DNA from: GH45 sp046704385
Lineage (GTDB): Bacteria; Bacteroidota; Bacteroidia; Bacteroidales; SZUA-534
Direction of reading: 5' to 3'
NCBI GenBank assembly: GCA_046704385.1
Contig: JBJKSB010000089.1
Coordinates: 1-64,000, forward strand
Length of the DNA stretch: 64,000 nucleotides
Under the pieces are notes generated by a model, which searched no databases, was not told where the DNA came from, and worked only from the letters and a program-made list of their open reading frames with translations. Below are positions 35,130-44,905 of this stretch, piece after piece. Numbering within the stretch: the first letter of the stretch is position 1; every line of letters starts with the position of its first letter. Made by a program: the position numbers and the translations under genes.

Positions 35130-35554
35130 TAAATAAAAATATTAAGAGTATTTATTTCAATTTAAAATCTCAACAACACCAATTATTCTGATGAATAATT
35201 GCTATCTCTCCAGCCTAAGGCTGGAAAACTTTAAAAGGAATCCAATTTTGTCTTTTTAATTACTTCATATTTAGTTGAATAATAAATGTATTACAAAAGT
35301 AATCCCAATGGTCAATTTCAATGAATCATTTATATTCTAAAGATGTGTCAAACATGTGTCATTATACGATTCTGTTGTTGTTATTATCCCCCCAGAAATT
35401 ATTTTCAAAAAAATTAGTACTATGTATAGCATAGTAATAAAAAAAATATATATCTTTGTAATGTATTTTACAGGGTATTAAATAGTACTGTATAAATAAT
35501 ATTCTGTAAATGAAATGTTTAAACCCAAAAACGCATGTTTAAAACCTTAAAATC
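35130..35554. other. 425-nt intergenic region with palindromes and a promoter
   Basis: No gene is seen between the divergent genes. The region holds a small hairpin (ccagcc at 35210-35215 with ggctgg at 35219-35224) and the operator-like palindrome and -7 element at 35414-35458. The leader from the promoter to the start codon at 35555 is about 90 nt. Confidence 0.6.
35414..35458 (+). promoter_or_regulatory. palindromic operator next to -7 element of the PspC-PadR operon
   Basis: TTAGTACTATG (35414-35424) and CATAGTAATAA (35430-35440) are 11-nt arms with one mismatch around a 5-nt centre. The -7 element TATCTTTG starts 10 nt further on (35451-35458). The palindrome therefore covers the -33 region, a good position for a repressor. 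PadR, encoded in the same operon, is the obvious candidate; that link is inference. Confidence 0.6.
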
Positions 35555-36157
35555 ATGACACAAACAATTAGTATTAACCTGGGCGGACTCCTGTTTCATA
35601 TCGATGATCAGGCCTACGAAATCCTAAAATCGTACCTGCAGGCCATCGAGCATCAGTTTAGCGACGAACGTGAGAAAAAGGATATTATACAGGATATCGA
35701 AGCCCGGCTGGCCGAACTTTTTGCGACGCGAATCGACCGGCAGAAAGACCTGATTAGGGTCGACGATGTAAATGCTGTGATAGCCATTATGGGCGAACCG
35801 CACGATTTTATTACCGGTGACGATGAACCCGAAAGGGAACCATCGGGAACACAGTGGAAGGGAAGGGCCTCGAAGCGAATGTATCGCGATCCCGACCACC
35901 GTATATTTGGTGGGGTTTGCGCCGGTTTGGGAGCTTATTTCAACACCGATCCCTGGATATTCCGGGCAATTTTTATTGTTTTCGGGGTATTCTTTCTCAC
36001 AGGAATTATTATTTATTTGATTCTTTGGATTGCCATCCCTGAAGCAATTACCTCAGCACAAAAACTTGAGATGCGGGGTGAACCCATCAATGTCGAAAAC
36101 ATTAAAAATGCCGTAAAAAACGAATTTGAACGCGTTCGACGCAAAATGAATTTTTAA
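35555..36157 (+). CDS. PspC domain-containing membrane protein, 200 aa
   Basis: The N-terminal half (about 1-95) is a charged soluble domain repeated in the paralogue at 36641 (INLGGLLFHIDDQAYEILKS, DIIQDIEARLAELFA, DDVNAVIAIMGEPHDFI). A PspC domain follows (about 108-168): KRMYRDPDHRIFGGVCAGLG, AYFNTDPWIFRAIF, and a membrane helix with YLILWIAIPEA. The end is a basic amphipathic helix. PspC proteins sense or respond to envelope stress at the inner membrane. In this phylum PspC often comes with a PadR regulator, as here (36302). A promoter and palindrome lie upstream. Confidence 0.92.
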   Translation: MTQTISINLGGLLFHIDDQAYEILKSYLQAIEHQFSDEREKKDIIQDIEARLAELFATRIDRQKDLIRVDDVNAVIAIMGEPHDFITGDDEPEREPSGTQWKGRASKRMYRDPDHRIFGGVCAGLGAYFNTDPWIFRAIFIVFGVFFLTGIIIYLILWIAIPEAITSAQKLEMRGEPINVENIKNAVKNEFERVRRKMNF

Positions 36158-36259
36158 AGTCGTACTTCGAACCAGATGATTGGAATTGCAAAAACACTTT
36201 TATTTTTAAGAATAATAACATCGCGAAAATGCACTTTGTCTCTATAATTGTTCGGATTT

Positions 36260-36285
36260 ATTCGTGAAAATTAGTGCAATTCGTG
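36260..36285. repeat. three phased heptamers upstream of the PadR gene
   Basis: attcgtg (36260-36266), attagtg (36270-36276) and attcgtg (36279-36285) recur at 10- and 9-nt steps, close to one helical turn, just 16 nt before the PadR start codon. Either a regulator-binding array or a dispersed intergenic repeat; the sequence alone cannot tell. Confidence 0.5.
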
Positions 36286-36301
36286 GCCAAAAAAGATAAA
36301 T

Positions 36302-36625
36302 ATGAAACTCGATAATACAAAAGCACAAATGAAAAAGGGGGTACTGGAATACTGCATTCTTTCCATACTCTCTAAAAAGGACAGCTATGCTTCCGAAATA
36401 ATCGAAGAGCTAAAAGCCTCAAAGCTGATTGTGGTTGAAGGAACTTTGTATCCCTTACTTACCCGCCAGAAAAATGCCGGGTTGCTAAGCTACCGCTGGG
36501 AAGAATCGACCCAGGGCCCTCCACGTAAATATTATAACCTGACCGAATTGGGTCGGGAGTATTTAAAGGAACTGCACATTTCGTGGAACGAACTTGTGAC
36601 AGCCGTTCAATCAATCAATAAATAA
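36302..36625 (+). CDS. PadR-family transcriptional regulator
   Basis: A 107-residue winged-helix protein without the long C-terminal dimerisation extension of classical PadR, that is, the short PadR-s2 form. Motifs: YCILSILSKKDSYASEIIEE (helix 1-2), VVEGTLYPLLTRQKNAGLLS (recognition helix) and the wing GPPRKYYNLTELGREYL. It is encoded between two PspC genes (gaps 144 and 15 nt) and is probably the local repressor of the envelope-stress operon, possibly acting at the palindrome at 35414-35440. The operator assignment is inference. Confidence 0.95.
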   Translation: MKLDNTKAQMKKGVLEYCILSILSKKDSYASEIIEELKASKLIVVEGTLYPLLTRQKNAGLLSYRWEESTQGPPRKYYNLTELGREYLKELHISWNELVTAVQSINK

Positions 36626-36640
36626 CAGGAGGGACTAAAA

Positions 36641-38200
36641 ATGAAAAAAACAGTTAAAATAAATATAGGCAGTGTGTTTTTTCATGTAGATGAAGATGCC
36701 TTTGTAATTCTGAATGCATACATCGAAAAAATAAAAATCCGTTTTAAAACCGATCGCGAAGGAAGTGAAATAATCGACGATATCGAAAACCGGATTGCTG
36801 AACTTTTACAGTTAAAATTAAATGAACAAAAGCAGGTAATTACCATCGACGATGTTAATGAAATGATCGAGATTATGGGCCGTCCTGAAGATTTTGAGGA
36901 AGAGGAAACCGAAGAGAACACCACATTTACCGAAACAACTGGCAATAAACGTTTTTACCGCGATTTGGATAATAATGTAGCAGGTGGGGTTTGTGCCGGC
37001 CTGGGTGCATATTTTAATATTGATCCGGTAATATTAAGGGTTCTTTTTATTGTATTAACCTTCCCTTTGGCAGGCTTTCCGGTAGTTCTTTACCTTGTAT
37101 TATGGATATTGTTGCCTGCTGCTATTACCACTGCTCAGAAAATGGAAATGCGATCAGGGAATTTTACCATTTCTGATATCGAAAACCGGGTTAAGAATGA
37201 GTTTGAAAATGTAAAAAGTAATTTTAAACATTACAAAAATTCCCGTCACTATCGAAATTCAAGAAATACGGTACATTATGCTGGCAGAAATTTGGTTGAG
37301 ATCATTCATTTTATCGGCCGGATTATCCTGATACTTGTTGGTGTGGCATTAATTCTGAGCGGCATTAGCCTAATTGCCAGCATGTTTGGGGTGTTTGTGT
37401 TTAGCGATTCATTTTTGTTCTGGACACACACAGGTCAACATCATGTGTTGATACCTGACTTTTTGTATTCGATGATAAACCCCCAAAGTGTGATGCTGGC
37501 AACTATTTGTGTCCTAATCGTTGTAGCAGTGCCAATTATAGCTATTATTTACTGGGGATTGAAACTTATACTCAGGTTTAAGTCAAATGATAAAGTGATT
37601 GCCATGGTGGGTACAGTTGCCTGGATATTAAGTATTATCATCTTAGTGGGTATTACCATGTTAGAAGCAAAAGATTATGCTTTTTCAAGCCGGATAGGCG
37701 ACCCTGTTGATATAAATTTACCTAACGGGAAAACTTTATATATTAAATCATCAGCAAATATAAATGAATTTTCGGAGGTGCAATTATTTGACGAAGGGAT
37801 GAATGTTTATACCCTCAAAGAATTTCCCGACAGAATTTACCTGGAACCTAAACTTGACATCAGGTTTACCAGCAGAGATGACATATCTGTTAAATTTGAG
37901 AAAGAAGCCAGGGGAGCTACAAATTCACGGGCACGTCAAAATGCTTCTAACATTCAGTATAACTGGCATTTGCAGGACTCGGTGCTTTATATTGATCCAT
38001 TATTTTATCATAACAATAATGACCGCTGGGATTTTCCTGAAATTGATATTACCCTGTATCTTCCAAAAAATCAAAAAATTTATGTAGATGAAGATTTGAA
38101 ACAGACCTTAAATGATATTGAAACCCGTGGAAACATTTGGCATTCCGGGATAGCAGGACATTACTGGACAATGACATACCAAGGGCTTGACTATCCTTAG
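36641..38200 (+). CDS. PspC domain-containing membrane protein, 519 aa
   Basis: A longer paralogue of the 35555 protein. The N-terminal soluble domain (about 1-95, INIGSVFFHVDEDAFVILNA, IIDDIENRIAELLQ) is followed by a PspC domain (about 105-165, KRFYRDLDNNVAGGVCAGLG). Three to four further membrane helices follow (about 225-250, 285-310, 325-345). The long C-terminal extracytoplasmic part (about 350-519) is beta-rich with the sort of beta-solenoid or GIN-like character seen in related proteins (INLPNGKTLYIKSSANINEF). It starts 15 nt after padR, so it is in the same operon. It likely works in envelope-stress response. Confidence 0.9.
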   Translation: MKKTVKINIGSVFFHVDEDAFVILNAYIEKIKIRFKTDREGSEIIDDIENRIAELLQLKLNEQKQVITIDDVNEMIEIMGRPEDFEEEETEENTTFTETTGNKRFYRDLDNNVAGGVCAGLGAYFNIDPVILRVLFIVLTFPLAGFPVVLYLVLWILLPAAITTAQKMEMRSGNFTISDIENRVKNEFENVKSNFKHYKNSRHYRNSRNTVHYAGRNLVEIIHFIGRIILILVGVALILSGISLIASMFGVFVFSDSFLFWTHTGQHHVLIPDFLYSMINPQSVMLATICVLIVVAVPIIAIIYWGLKLILRFKSNDKVIAMVGTVAWILSIIILVGITMLEAKDYAFSSRIGDPVDINLPNGKTLYIKSSANINEFSEVQLFDEGMNVYTLKEFPDRIYLEPKLDIRFTSRDDISVKFEKEARGATNSRARQNASNIQYNWHLQDSVLYIDPLFYHNNNDRWDFPEIDITLYLPKNQKIYVDEDLKQTLNDIETRGNIWHSGIAGHYWTMTYQGLDYP

Positions 38201-38347
38201 GATTTTTTATTGGTCATCCTGCCCTGGTGAGGTGATAACTCTTCCATTTTTGCTTTGCTATTGATTCTACCAGGCATTTTAAATATTGGTTCTGATTGCA
38301 TTGATTTTCAGTGTAAAATATAGTAAATTTATATAAAATGGCTCAAA

Positions 38348-39466
38348 ATGAAAAATACTCCGAATTGGTACAAGGCAATTTTATTTGTTGCACTACTTTT
38401 CATAGGTCTGTCTGGTTTTGCACAGCAAACAGCCGATTCCACACAAATGTGGGAAATTACCACTGTTGATGGAAATAAGTTTTCGGGTTTTATCATCAGC
38501 GAAACCGCATCGAAACTGGTTTTTAAAACTTTTGCCTATGGTGAAATAACCATTCCAACTTCACTTGTTAAGATGAGGGTTGCTAAAACAAAAAGCGAAA
38601 AGACAAAGGTAAAACCCACCTATGTAGCCTCGCAACCTTCAGTTATTAAAGCAGATAGTACTACAATTTGGCGAATTGTTACCGATGAAGGATTCGATTT
38701 TACCGGTACAATAAGTTCTGTCACTGACTATAATCTTGTTTTAAAAACAGAAAAATTCGGTGATATGAATATTGATCGCAGAACCATAAAATCCATTAAT
38801 AAAATTAATGCCGATCAGATGGTACATGGTGAAGTGTGGTTTGAAAATCCCCAGGGTTCTCGGTATTTTTATAGTCCAAATGGTTATGGATTACGGAAAA
38901 ACGAAGGATACTACCAGAATGTCTGGGTGCTTTTTAACCAGGTTAGTTATGGTTTCAACGATTATTTTACCATGGGAGTGGGTACCATTCCTACCGTTTT
39001 ATTTGGTGCTGATTTCCTACCGATCTGGATTACACCCAAGGTTTCCATTCCGGTAATAAAAGATAAACTAAATCTTGGTGCCGGTATTTTTGCAGGTTCG
39101 GTTATTGGAACGGGATCCGATTCCGGAACCGGATTTAGTTTGTTTTATGGAGTGGGTACCTATGGTGATCGAAATAAAAATGTGACCATAGGTGCAGGTT
39201 ATGTCTGGGCTGGTGGCACCTGGGCGAAAAAACCGACTTTTACAGCCAGTACCATGATCAGGACCGGAAAAAAAGGATACTTTATATCTGAAAACTATGT
39301 ATTAAGTATCGAAGATGTAACTGTGGTTGCAACCTCCTTGGGCGGCCGTACCATTTGGCCCCGTATTTCATTGGATTATGGTCTGGTAATTCCTTTTGCA
39401 AAAGATCTTAACCAATTTATTGCAATACCCTGGCTGGGCTTTGTGATCCCGATTGGAAATCAATAG
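38348..39466 (+). CDS. exported protein with duplicated N-terminal domain and barrel-like C-terminus
   Basis: A 372-residue protein with a signal peptide (about 1-25, VALLFIGLSGFAQ). Two related segments of about 45 residues follow: MWEITTVDGNKFSGFIISET with LVFKTFAYGEITIPTSLVKM (about 34-80), and IWRIVTDEGFDFTGTISSVT with LVLKTEKFGDMNIDRRTIKS (about 104-148). They look like an internally duplicated small beta domain. The C-terminal part (about 180-372) has Gly-rich and aromatic strands typical of outer-membrane proteins (FTMGVGTIPTVLFGADF, VTIGAGYVWAGGTWA). The family is not identified. It is monocistronic. Confidence 0.6.
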   Translation: MKNTPNWYKAILFVALLFIGLSGFAQQTADSTQMWEITTVDGNKFSGFIISETASKLVFKTFAYGEITIPTSLVKMRVAKTKSEKTKVKPTYVASQPSVIKADSTTIWRIVTDEGFDFTGTISSVTDYNLVLKTEKFGDMNIDRRTIKSINKINADQMVHGEVWFENPQGSRYFYSPNGYGLRKNEGYYQNVWVLFNQVSYGFNDYFTMGVGTIPTVLFGADFLPIWITPKVSIPVIKDKLNLGAGIFAGSVIGTGSDSGTGFSLFYGVGTYGDRNKNVTIGAGYVWAGGTWAKKPTFTASTMIRTGKKGYFISENYVLSIEDVTVVATSLGGRTIWPRISLDYGLVIPFAKDLNQFIAIPWLGFVIPIGNQ

Positions 39467-39539
39467 CGCTGAAATTAAAAGTTATTATTTAATTCATTAG
39501 GTTTGCTATCATTTTACTGACTTTATATTTTTTTAACCA

Positions 39540-40505
39540 ATGATAATAAGCCTTGCCCCGATACAGGGATTTACTGAATTTCCATTCAGGAATGTAATGA
39601 ATAAATTCATTGGCGGTATTGATAAGTATTATACACCCTACTTGCGTTTCGAAAATGACCAATCTATTAAAAAGAAATACATTAATGATATTTTACCCCA
39701 AAATAACCCCGACATTAATTTAGTCCCTCAAATTTTAGTGAATACCTTCGGTCAGTTTCTTGAAATGGCCAAAATAATTTCAGATTATGGATATAACGAG
39801 GTGAACTGGAATCTGGGATGCCCTTATCCAATGGTAGCTAATCGAAAATTGGGATCGGGTTTGTTACCTTACCCTGAATTAATTGATAAGATTTTAAGTG
39901 AGGTTATTGCGAAAATAAACATAAACATTTCCGTCAAACTTCGTTCCGGCTATTATGAGGAATCCGAGATTTTTAAAATAATTGAAATACTGAATCGTTA
40001 CCCCCTGGCAGAGGTAATATTTCATCCCCGAATCGGGAAACAACTTTACAAGGGGAAAGCAAGTATTGAAATTTTCAGGCAGGTTCATGCTCTTTCCCAA
40101 AACTTGCTGGCTTATAATGGCGATATTGATTCTATTGAAATGTTGAACAGCTTACAAAATGAATTTCCGGAGGTATCACATTTTATGATCGGTCGTGCCA
40201 TCTTAAAAAATCCATTTTTGCCGAATGAGATAAAAAACGGGCAAAAAATCAGCGCTGAAATGGCAAGAAAGAAGATCATTGAATTTCATAATGTACTATG
40301 GGATCATTACGCTACCTCACTTTCAGGCAATACTCATCTGTTGAATAAATTCATTCACTTTTGGGAATATTTTTGTTTGATTTTTGAAGAACCCAGGAAA
40401 ATATTTAAGCATTTAAAAAAGTGTCATAATTCAGCGGAATTTGAAACCCGGGTTTTACAGCTTATAAAAGATGAACCCCTTAATGCCCATTATTTTAATG
40501 ATTGA
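39540..40505 (+). CDS. tRNA-dihydrouridine synthase (Dus family)
   Basis: A 321-residue FMN-dependent enzyme that reduces uridine to dihydrouridine in tRNA. The N-terminal TIM-barrel start reads LAPIQGFTEFPFRNVM. The catalytic loop is NWNLGCPYPMVANRKLGSGL with the active-site Cys near residue 98. The FMN-binding region has ISVKLRSGYYEESEI, VIFHPRIGKQLYKGKASIEI, AYNGDID and IGRAILKNPFL. The loop most resembles the DusC branch, but I do not commit to a subfamily. It lies 73 nt after the outer-membrane gene and 40 nt before a small membrane-protein gene. Confidence 0.93.
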   Translation: MIISLAPIQGFTEFPFRNVMNKFIGGIDKYYTPYLRFENDQSIKKKYINDILPQNNPDINLVPQILVNTFGQFLEMAKIISDYGYNEVNWNLGCPYPMVANRKLGSGLLPYPELIDKILSEVIAKININISVKLRSGYYEESEIFKIIEILNRYPLAEVIFHPRIGKQLYKGKASIEIFRQVHALSQNLLAYNGDIDSIEMLNSLQNEFPEVSHFMIGRAILKNPFLPNEIKNGQKISAEMARKKIIEFHNVLWDHYATSLSGNTHLLNKFIHFWEYFCLIFEEPRKIFKHLKKCHNSAEFETRVLQLIKDEPLNAHYFND

Positions 40506-40545
40506 CATTTAGTGATTTTTATTACATTTAAAAAAATCAATCATC

Positions 40546-41028
40546 ATGAAAGTCCTTATATTTCTTATTGTCCTGATTAGTAGCATGATGGCAAAAGCCC
40601 AGAATGTTTCCGATTCAATAATTTTGGAGGACGGCTTTCGGGGTTTCGTTTATTTGTATAAAGGAGAGTCGGTAAACACAAAAAAAGTATTTATATTAAT
40701 GGAATCAAATGATTTAGCATATGATGAATTTTCCTCGGCTCGTGACGCATATGTTTTTGGGAATGTGTTTGCAATGATGGGGTGTGTGCTTATTATTTAC
40801 CCATTTGTCAATTCTGCAATAGGCAATGATCCTAATTACGGCCCTGCTTTTGCCGGCGTTTGTTTTATTGGAATATCTATACCCATATTCCGTTCTTATA
40901 ATCGTAAAACCATTTCATCTATAGTAAAGTATAATGAGGGTTTAACCTTGCCTCCTTCAATTGACAATACCTCCGGATTTTATCTAAAAAACACTCAAAA
41001 TGGGATAGGAATTGTCTATAATTTCTGA
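40546..41028 (+). CDS. small exported membrane protein, 160 aa
   Basis: Not recognised. A signal peptide (MKVLIFLIVLISSMMAKAQN) is followed by a short soluble part (about 20-70), a hydrophobic region of two likely membrane segments (about 72-95, VFGNVFAMMGCVLIIYPFVN, and 100-118, AFAGVCFIGISIPIF) and a C-terminal polar tail with GFYLKNTQNGIGIVYNF. The protein is probably membrane-associated. It follows dus after 40 nt and could be co-transcribed, though no functional link is apparent. Confidence 0.6.
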   Translation: MKVLIFLIVLISSMMAKAQNVSDSIILEDGFRGFVYLYKGESVNTKKVFILMESNDLAYDEFSSARDAYVFGNVFAMMGCVLIIYPFVNSAIGNDPNYGPAFAGVCFIGISIPIFRSYNRKTISSIVKYNEGLTLPPSIDNTSGFYLKNTQNGIGIVYNF

Positions 41029-41095
41029 TAAACACCTGATTAATAATAGTTTTTCGACTAGCCGATAATTTCAAGCAAATTTTTGCGTTAAATAT

Positions 41096-41317
41096 TTATT
41101 CGGTTGTCGATTTAATTACAAAAGCCCGGGTAAAAACATAAGATGGCATTGAAAGTTCACTGAATAGCGGATAAAGAAACTGGATGTCAAAGGGTGAACT
41201 GCCTGTAAAAAATAGCTTATTGCGAGTAATAGCCTGGTTTGAAAGGGAAATATCTGAAAAAGTATTTGATACATTCCAGGCGATACCATTATTAATATGA
41301 GTTTGTAAACGCTTCAT
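41096..41317 (-). CDS. possible small protein, 73 aa
   Basis: Not recognised. The open frame extends up to an ATG at 41377, but the ATG at 41317 gives a more ordinary N-terminus (MKRLQTHINNGIAWNVSNTF). No signal peptide or motif is seen, although ending in the polar FVIKSTTE is compatible with a real C-terminus. It lies alone in a region that is otherwise non-coding and between two rightward genes. It could be spurious. Confidence 0.3.
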   Translation of the reverse strand: MKRLQTHINNGIAWNVSNTFSDISLSNQAITRNKLFFTGSSPFDIQFLYPLFSELSMPSYVFTRAFVIKSTTE

Positions 41318-41416
41318 GTTAGCTGTTTTGAGATAAACAACTTGAAAACACAAATGTTTAACATTTTTCAATATCATCTGAAAACATTAATGGCGCAACC
41401 ATTTTAGTACTAAAGG

Positions 41417-41424
41417 TATCTTTG
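41417..41424 (+). promoter_or_regulatory. -7 element (TATCTTTG) of the second GIN lipoprotein gene
   Basis: TATCTTTG fits TAnnTTTG. It overlaps the far upstream in-frame ATG at 41422, so translation probably starts at 41449. No clear -33 element. Confidence 0.6.
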
Positions 41425-41448
41425 GAAATATTAATTAACTGCTTACAT

Positions 41449-42222
41449 ATGAAGAGATTTTTAATATGCGGACTTGTTTTAATGATGTTTGCTTCGTGTG
41501 AATTTGATAGCGCACGGGAAAAAATTCATGGAAACGGAGATGTTCAGCAAAAGGAAGTGAGTATTGAGGGATTTTATCAGGTAGAATCGAATGGTGCATT
41601 CCAGGTAAATTTTATTCAGGATACACTATGGAAAATAGAACTTGTAGCCGAATCTAATATATTACCATTAATTGATGTTTATAAAGCAGGCTCCAAGTTA
41701 ATTATTGAGAATAAAGATGGTTACGATTTTGATTTAAATCATGATATAATTGTAACCATTCATCATAGCGGAGTTGGCGATGTTGCTCTGAATGGAGCCG
41801 GCACACTTGATTTGGGTGATCTGGAGTACGATGAGGTTACAACCCGTCTTTCGGGAGCGGGGTCAATTACAGGCAGTGTTATTGCCCCCCAGGTTGATTT
41901 TATCCTTTCGGGTGCAGGAAGTGTTTCAGCAAAGGTTGATTGTAATGATCTGGATGCTTCAGTAAGCGGACAGGGCAATTTTAACTTTGAAGGAATGGCT
42001 ACTCATGGTATATTTACCGTTTCAGGAGTCGGGAACATTCAGGCATTAAACCTTGTAATGGATGCTGCCTGGTGTACCATTTCCGGAGTGGGTGATGCAT
42101 ACCTTAAAGTTAGTGAAAACCTACATGCTACCATTTCAGGAACAGGAAATATTTATTATTCCGGGTCTCCTGAACTGGATATTACTATTTCAGGTGCAGG
42201 TAAGGTTTCCCAAATCAATTAA
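41449..42222 (+). CDS. head-GIN domain (DUF2807) lipoprotein
   Basis: Starting at ATG 41449 gives a 257-residue lipoprotein with lipobox MFASC (Cys17). The DUF2807/GIN beta-solenoid fills the rest, with regular S-G-(A/V/T/Q)-G turns (LSGAGSITG, LSGAGSVSA, VSGQGNFNF, VSGVGNIQA, ISGVGDAYL, ISGTGNIYY, ISGAGKVSQ). It is a paralogue of the lipoprotein at 22680-23465, whose turns are SGSG. An upstream start at 41422 would fall in the promoter. It converges with groEL, from which it is separated by a bidirectional terminator. GIN and PspC genes are often functionally associated; here the PspC operon is 3 kb away. Confidence 0.88.
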   Translation: MKRFLICGLVLMMFASCEFDSAREKIHGNGDVQQKEVSIEGFYQVESNGAFQVNFIQDTLWKIELVAESNILPLIDVYKAGSKLIIENKDGYDFDLNHDIIVTIHHSGVGDVALNGAGTLDLGDLEYDEVTTRLSGAGSITGSVIAPQVDFILSGAGSVSAKVDCNDLDASVSGQGNFNFEGMATHGIFTVSGVGNIQALNLVMDAAWCTISGVGDAYLKVSENLHATISGTGNIYYSGSPELDITISGAGKVSQIN

Positions 42223-42290
42223 TAAAAATGAAAGCTCTTCTATCTATTATACTTTCTGCTTAGTTGTTTAATCTAGTTGTTAAAAAAAAG

Positions 42291-42325
42291 AAATCCTTCT
42301 GAGGCAAACTCAGAAGGATTTTCTT
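42291..42325. terminator. bidirectional terminator between the GIN lipoprotein gene and groEL
   Basis: aaatccttctgag (42291-42303) pairs perfectly with ctcagaaggattt (42309-42321) around a 5-nt loop, with A-rich and T-rich flanks. It serves both converging genes. Confidence 0.9.
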
Positions 42326-42355
42326 TTAAAAGGAAATAATATTTATGTTAAATTA

Positions 42356-43987
<1,632 letters not shown>

Positions 43988-44020
43988 TTTTCTATTTCTT
44001 TAATTTTGTTACAATATCAA

Positions 44021-44299
44021 TTAAAAAATGTAAAGTATATCACTTTGTGACATGAGTAAATATGACTCATTATCGATAACTAATTCAGTACCGCTATATT
44101 TACCATACATAACTTTATCGCCAACTTTTACTTCTACATTTTGGTCTTTTGCGGCATTACCAACCAAAACTATTTCGCCATTAAGCGGAGCATCCTTGGC
44201 TGAATCAGGAATATAAATTCCGCCAGCAGTTTTTTCTTCAGCTTGCGAAGGGCGAACCAAGACCTTTCCTGCGATAACTTTACCATTTAAATTTGCCAT
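44021..44299 (-). CDS. groS: co-chaperonin GroES (Hsp10)
   Basis: A 92-residue co-chaperonin that caps GroEL. Family features: KVLVRPSQAEEKTAGGIYIP near the N-terminus (mobile-loop region), GEIVLVGN, VKVGDKVMYGKYSGTEL, and the end YLLMSQSDILYIF. It precedes groEL by 33 nt. The 240 nt upstream separates it from secG by a terminator, so groESL should have its own promoter there; a clear one was not identified. Confidence 0.98.
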   Translation of the reverse strand: MANLNGKVIAGKVLVRPSQAEEKTAGGIYIPDSAKDAPLNGEIVLVGNAAKDQNVEVKVGDKVMYGKYSGTELVIDNESYLLMSQSDILYIF

Positions 44300-44491
44300 T
44301 TTTGTTGTATTTAAAGTTTAACATTTTAATATTTACAATACGCCAACCAGTCATATTTTATGCCAAAGCAACGACGTTTAATTTTTATCAAATTATGACA
44401 TTACTGAAAAGGGACTTTATAAAAAGGGCCTGATGTAATTAATTTAAAATTAAACATTTATCATGAAAAGGCGATATTGTTATAAGATAAA

Positions 44492-44526
44492 AAAAATGTC
44501 AGCCTGTATGACAAGCTGACATTTTT
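44492..44526 (-). terminator. terminator after secG
   Basis: aaaaatgtcagc (44492-44503) pairs with gctgacattttt (44515-44526) around an 11-nt loop, 17 nt past the secG stop on the minus strand. The stem is flanked by A/T runs on both sides. Confidence 0.85.
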
Positions 44527-44542
44527 GTGACTATTTTTCAAA

Positions 44543-44896
44543 TTATTGTTGTTGTTGTTGCGGCTGTTGTTGTTGATCTGGTGCAGAAAGAGGGTAATTG
44601 CTTGGTAATGCAGCAGGATCGCTGGCATTATCAATTTGTTCCTGCATTAACGATTTGCTATTGTCGCCAGTCTCTCTTGGAATAAAACCTGCAGCCAATA
44701 CACATAAAAATAACAACCCGCCAGCTAAAGTCCAGGTGGCTTTCTCTAAAAAGTCTGTTGTTTTTCTAACACCCATAACCTGGTTCGAAGCTGAAAAATT
44801 TGCAGCTAATCCGCCCCCTTTTGAATTCTGAACTAATACGATCAGAATTAACAATATGCAGACAATAAGTATTAATACTGAAATAACTATAAACAT
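44543..44896 (-). CDS. secG: preprotein translocase subunit SecG
   Basis: A 117-residue inner-membrane component of the SecYEG translocon. Two membrane helices are visible (about 2-22, VISVLILIVCILLILIVLVQ, and 55-75, ATWTLAGGLLFLCVLAAGFI) with the conserved loop NSKGGGLAANFSASNQVMGV. The C-terminal tail is polar and ends in a Gln-rich run (DQQQQPQQQQQ), longer than in short SecG proteins. It lies 10 nt after the TPR gene on the same strand and ends at a terminator before groESL. Confidence 0.93.
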   Translation of the reverse strand: MFIVISVLILIVCILLILIVLVQNSKGGGLAANFSASNQVMGVRKTTDFLEKATWTLAGGLLFLCVLAAGFIPRETGDNSKSLMQEQIDNASDPAALPSNYPLSAPDQQQQPQQQQQ

Positions 44897-44905
44897 TGTG
44901 ATACC

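Larger units (their letters stand above)
41029..41448. other. 420-nt region with one doubtful small ORF and a promoter
   Basis: Between the small membrane protein and the second GIN lipoprotein there is no convincing gene. A minus-strand ORF at 41096-41317 is listed separately with low confidence. A -7 element for the GIN gene is at 41417-41424. Confidence 0.5.
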
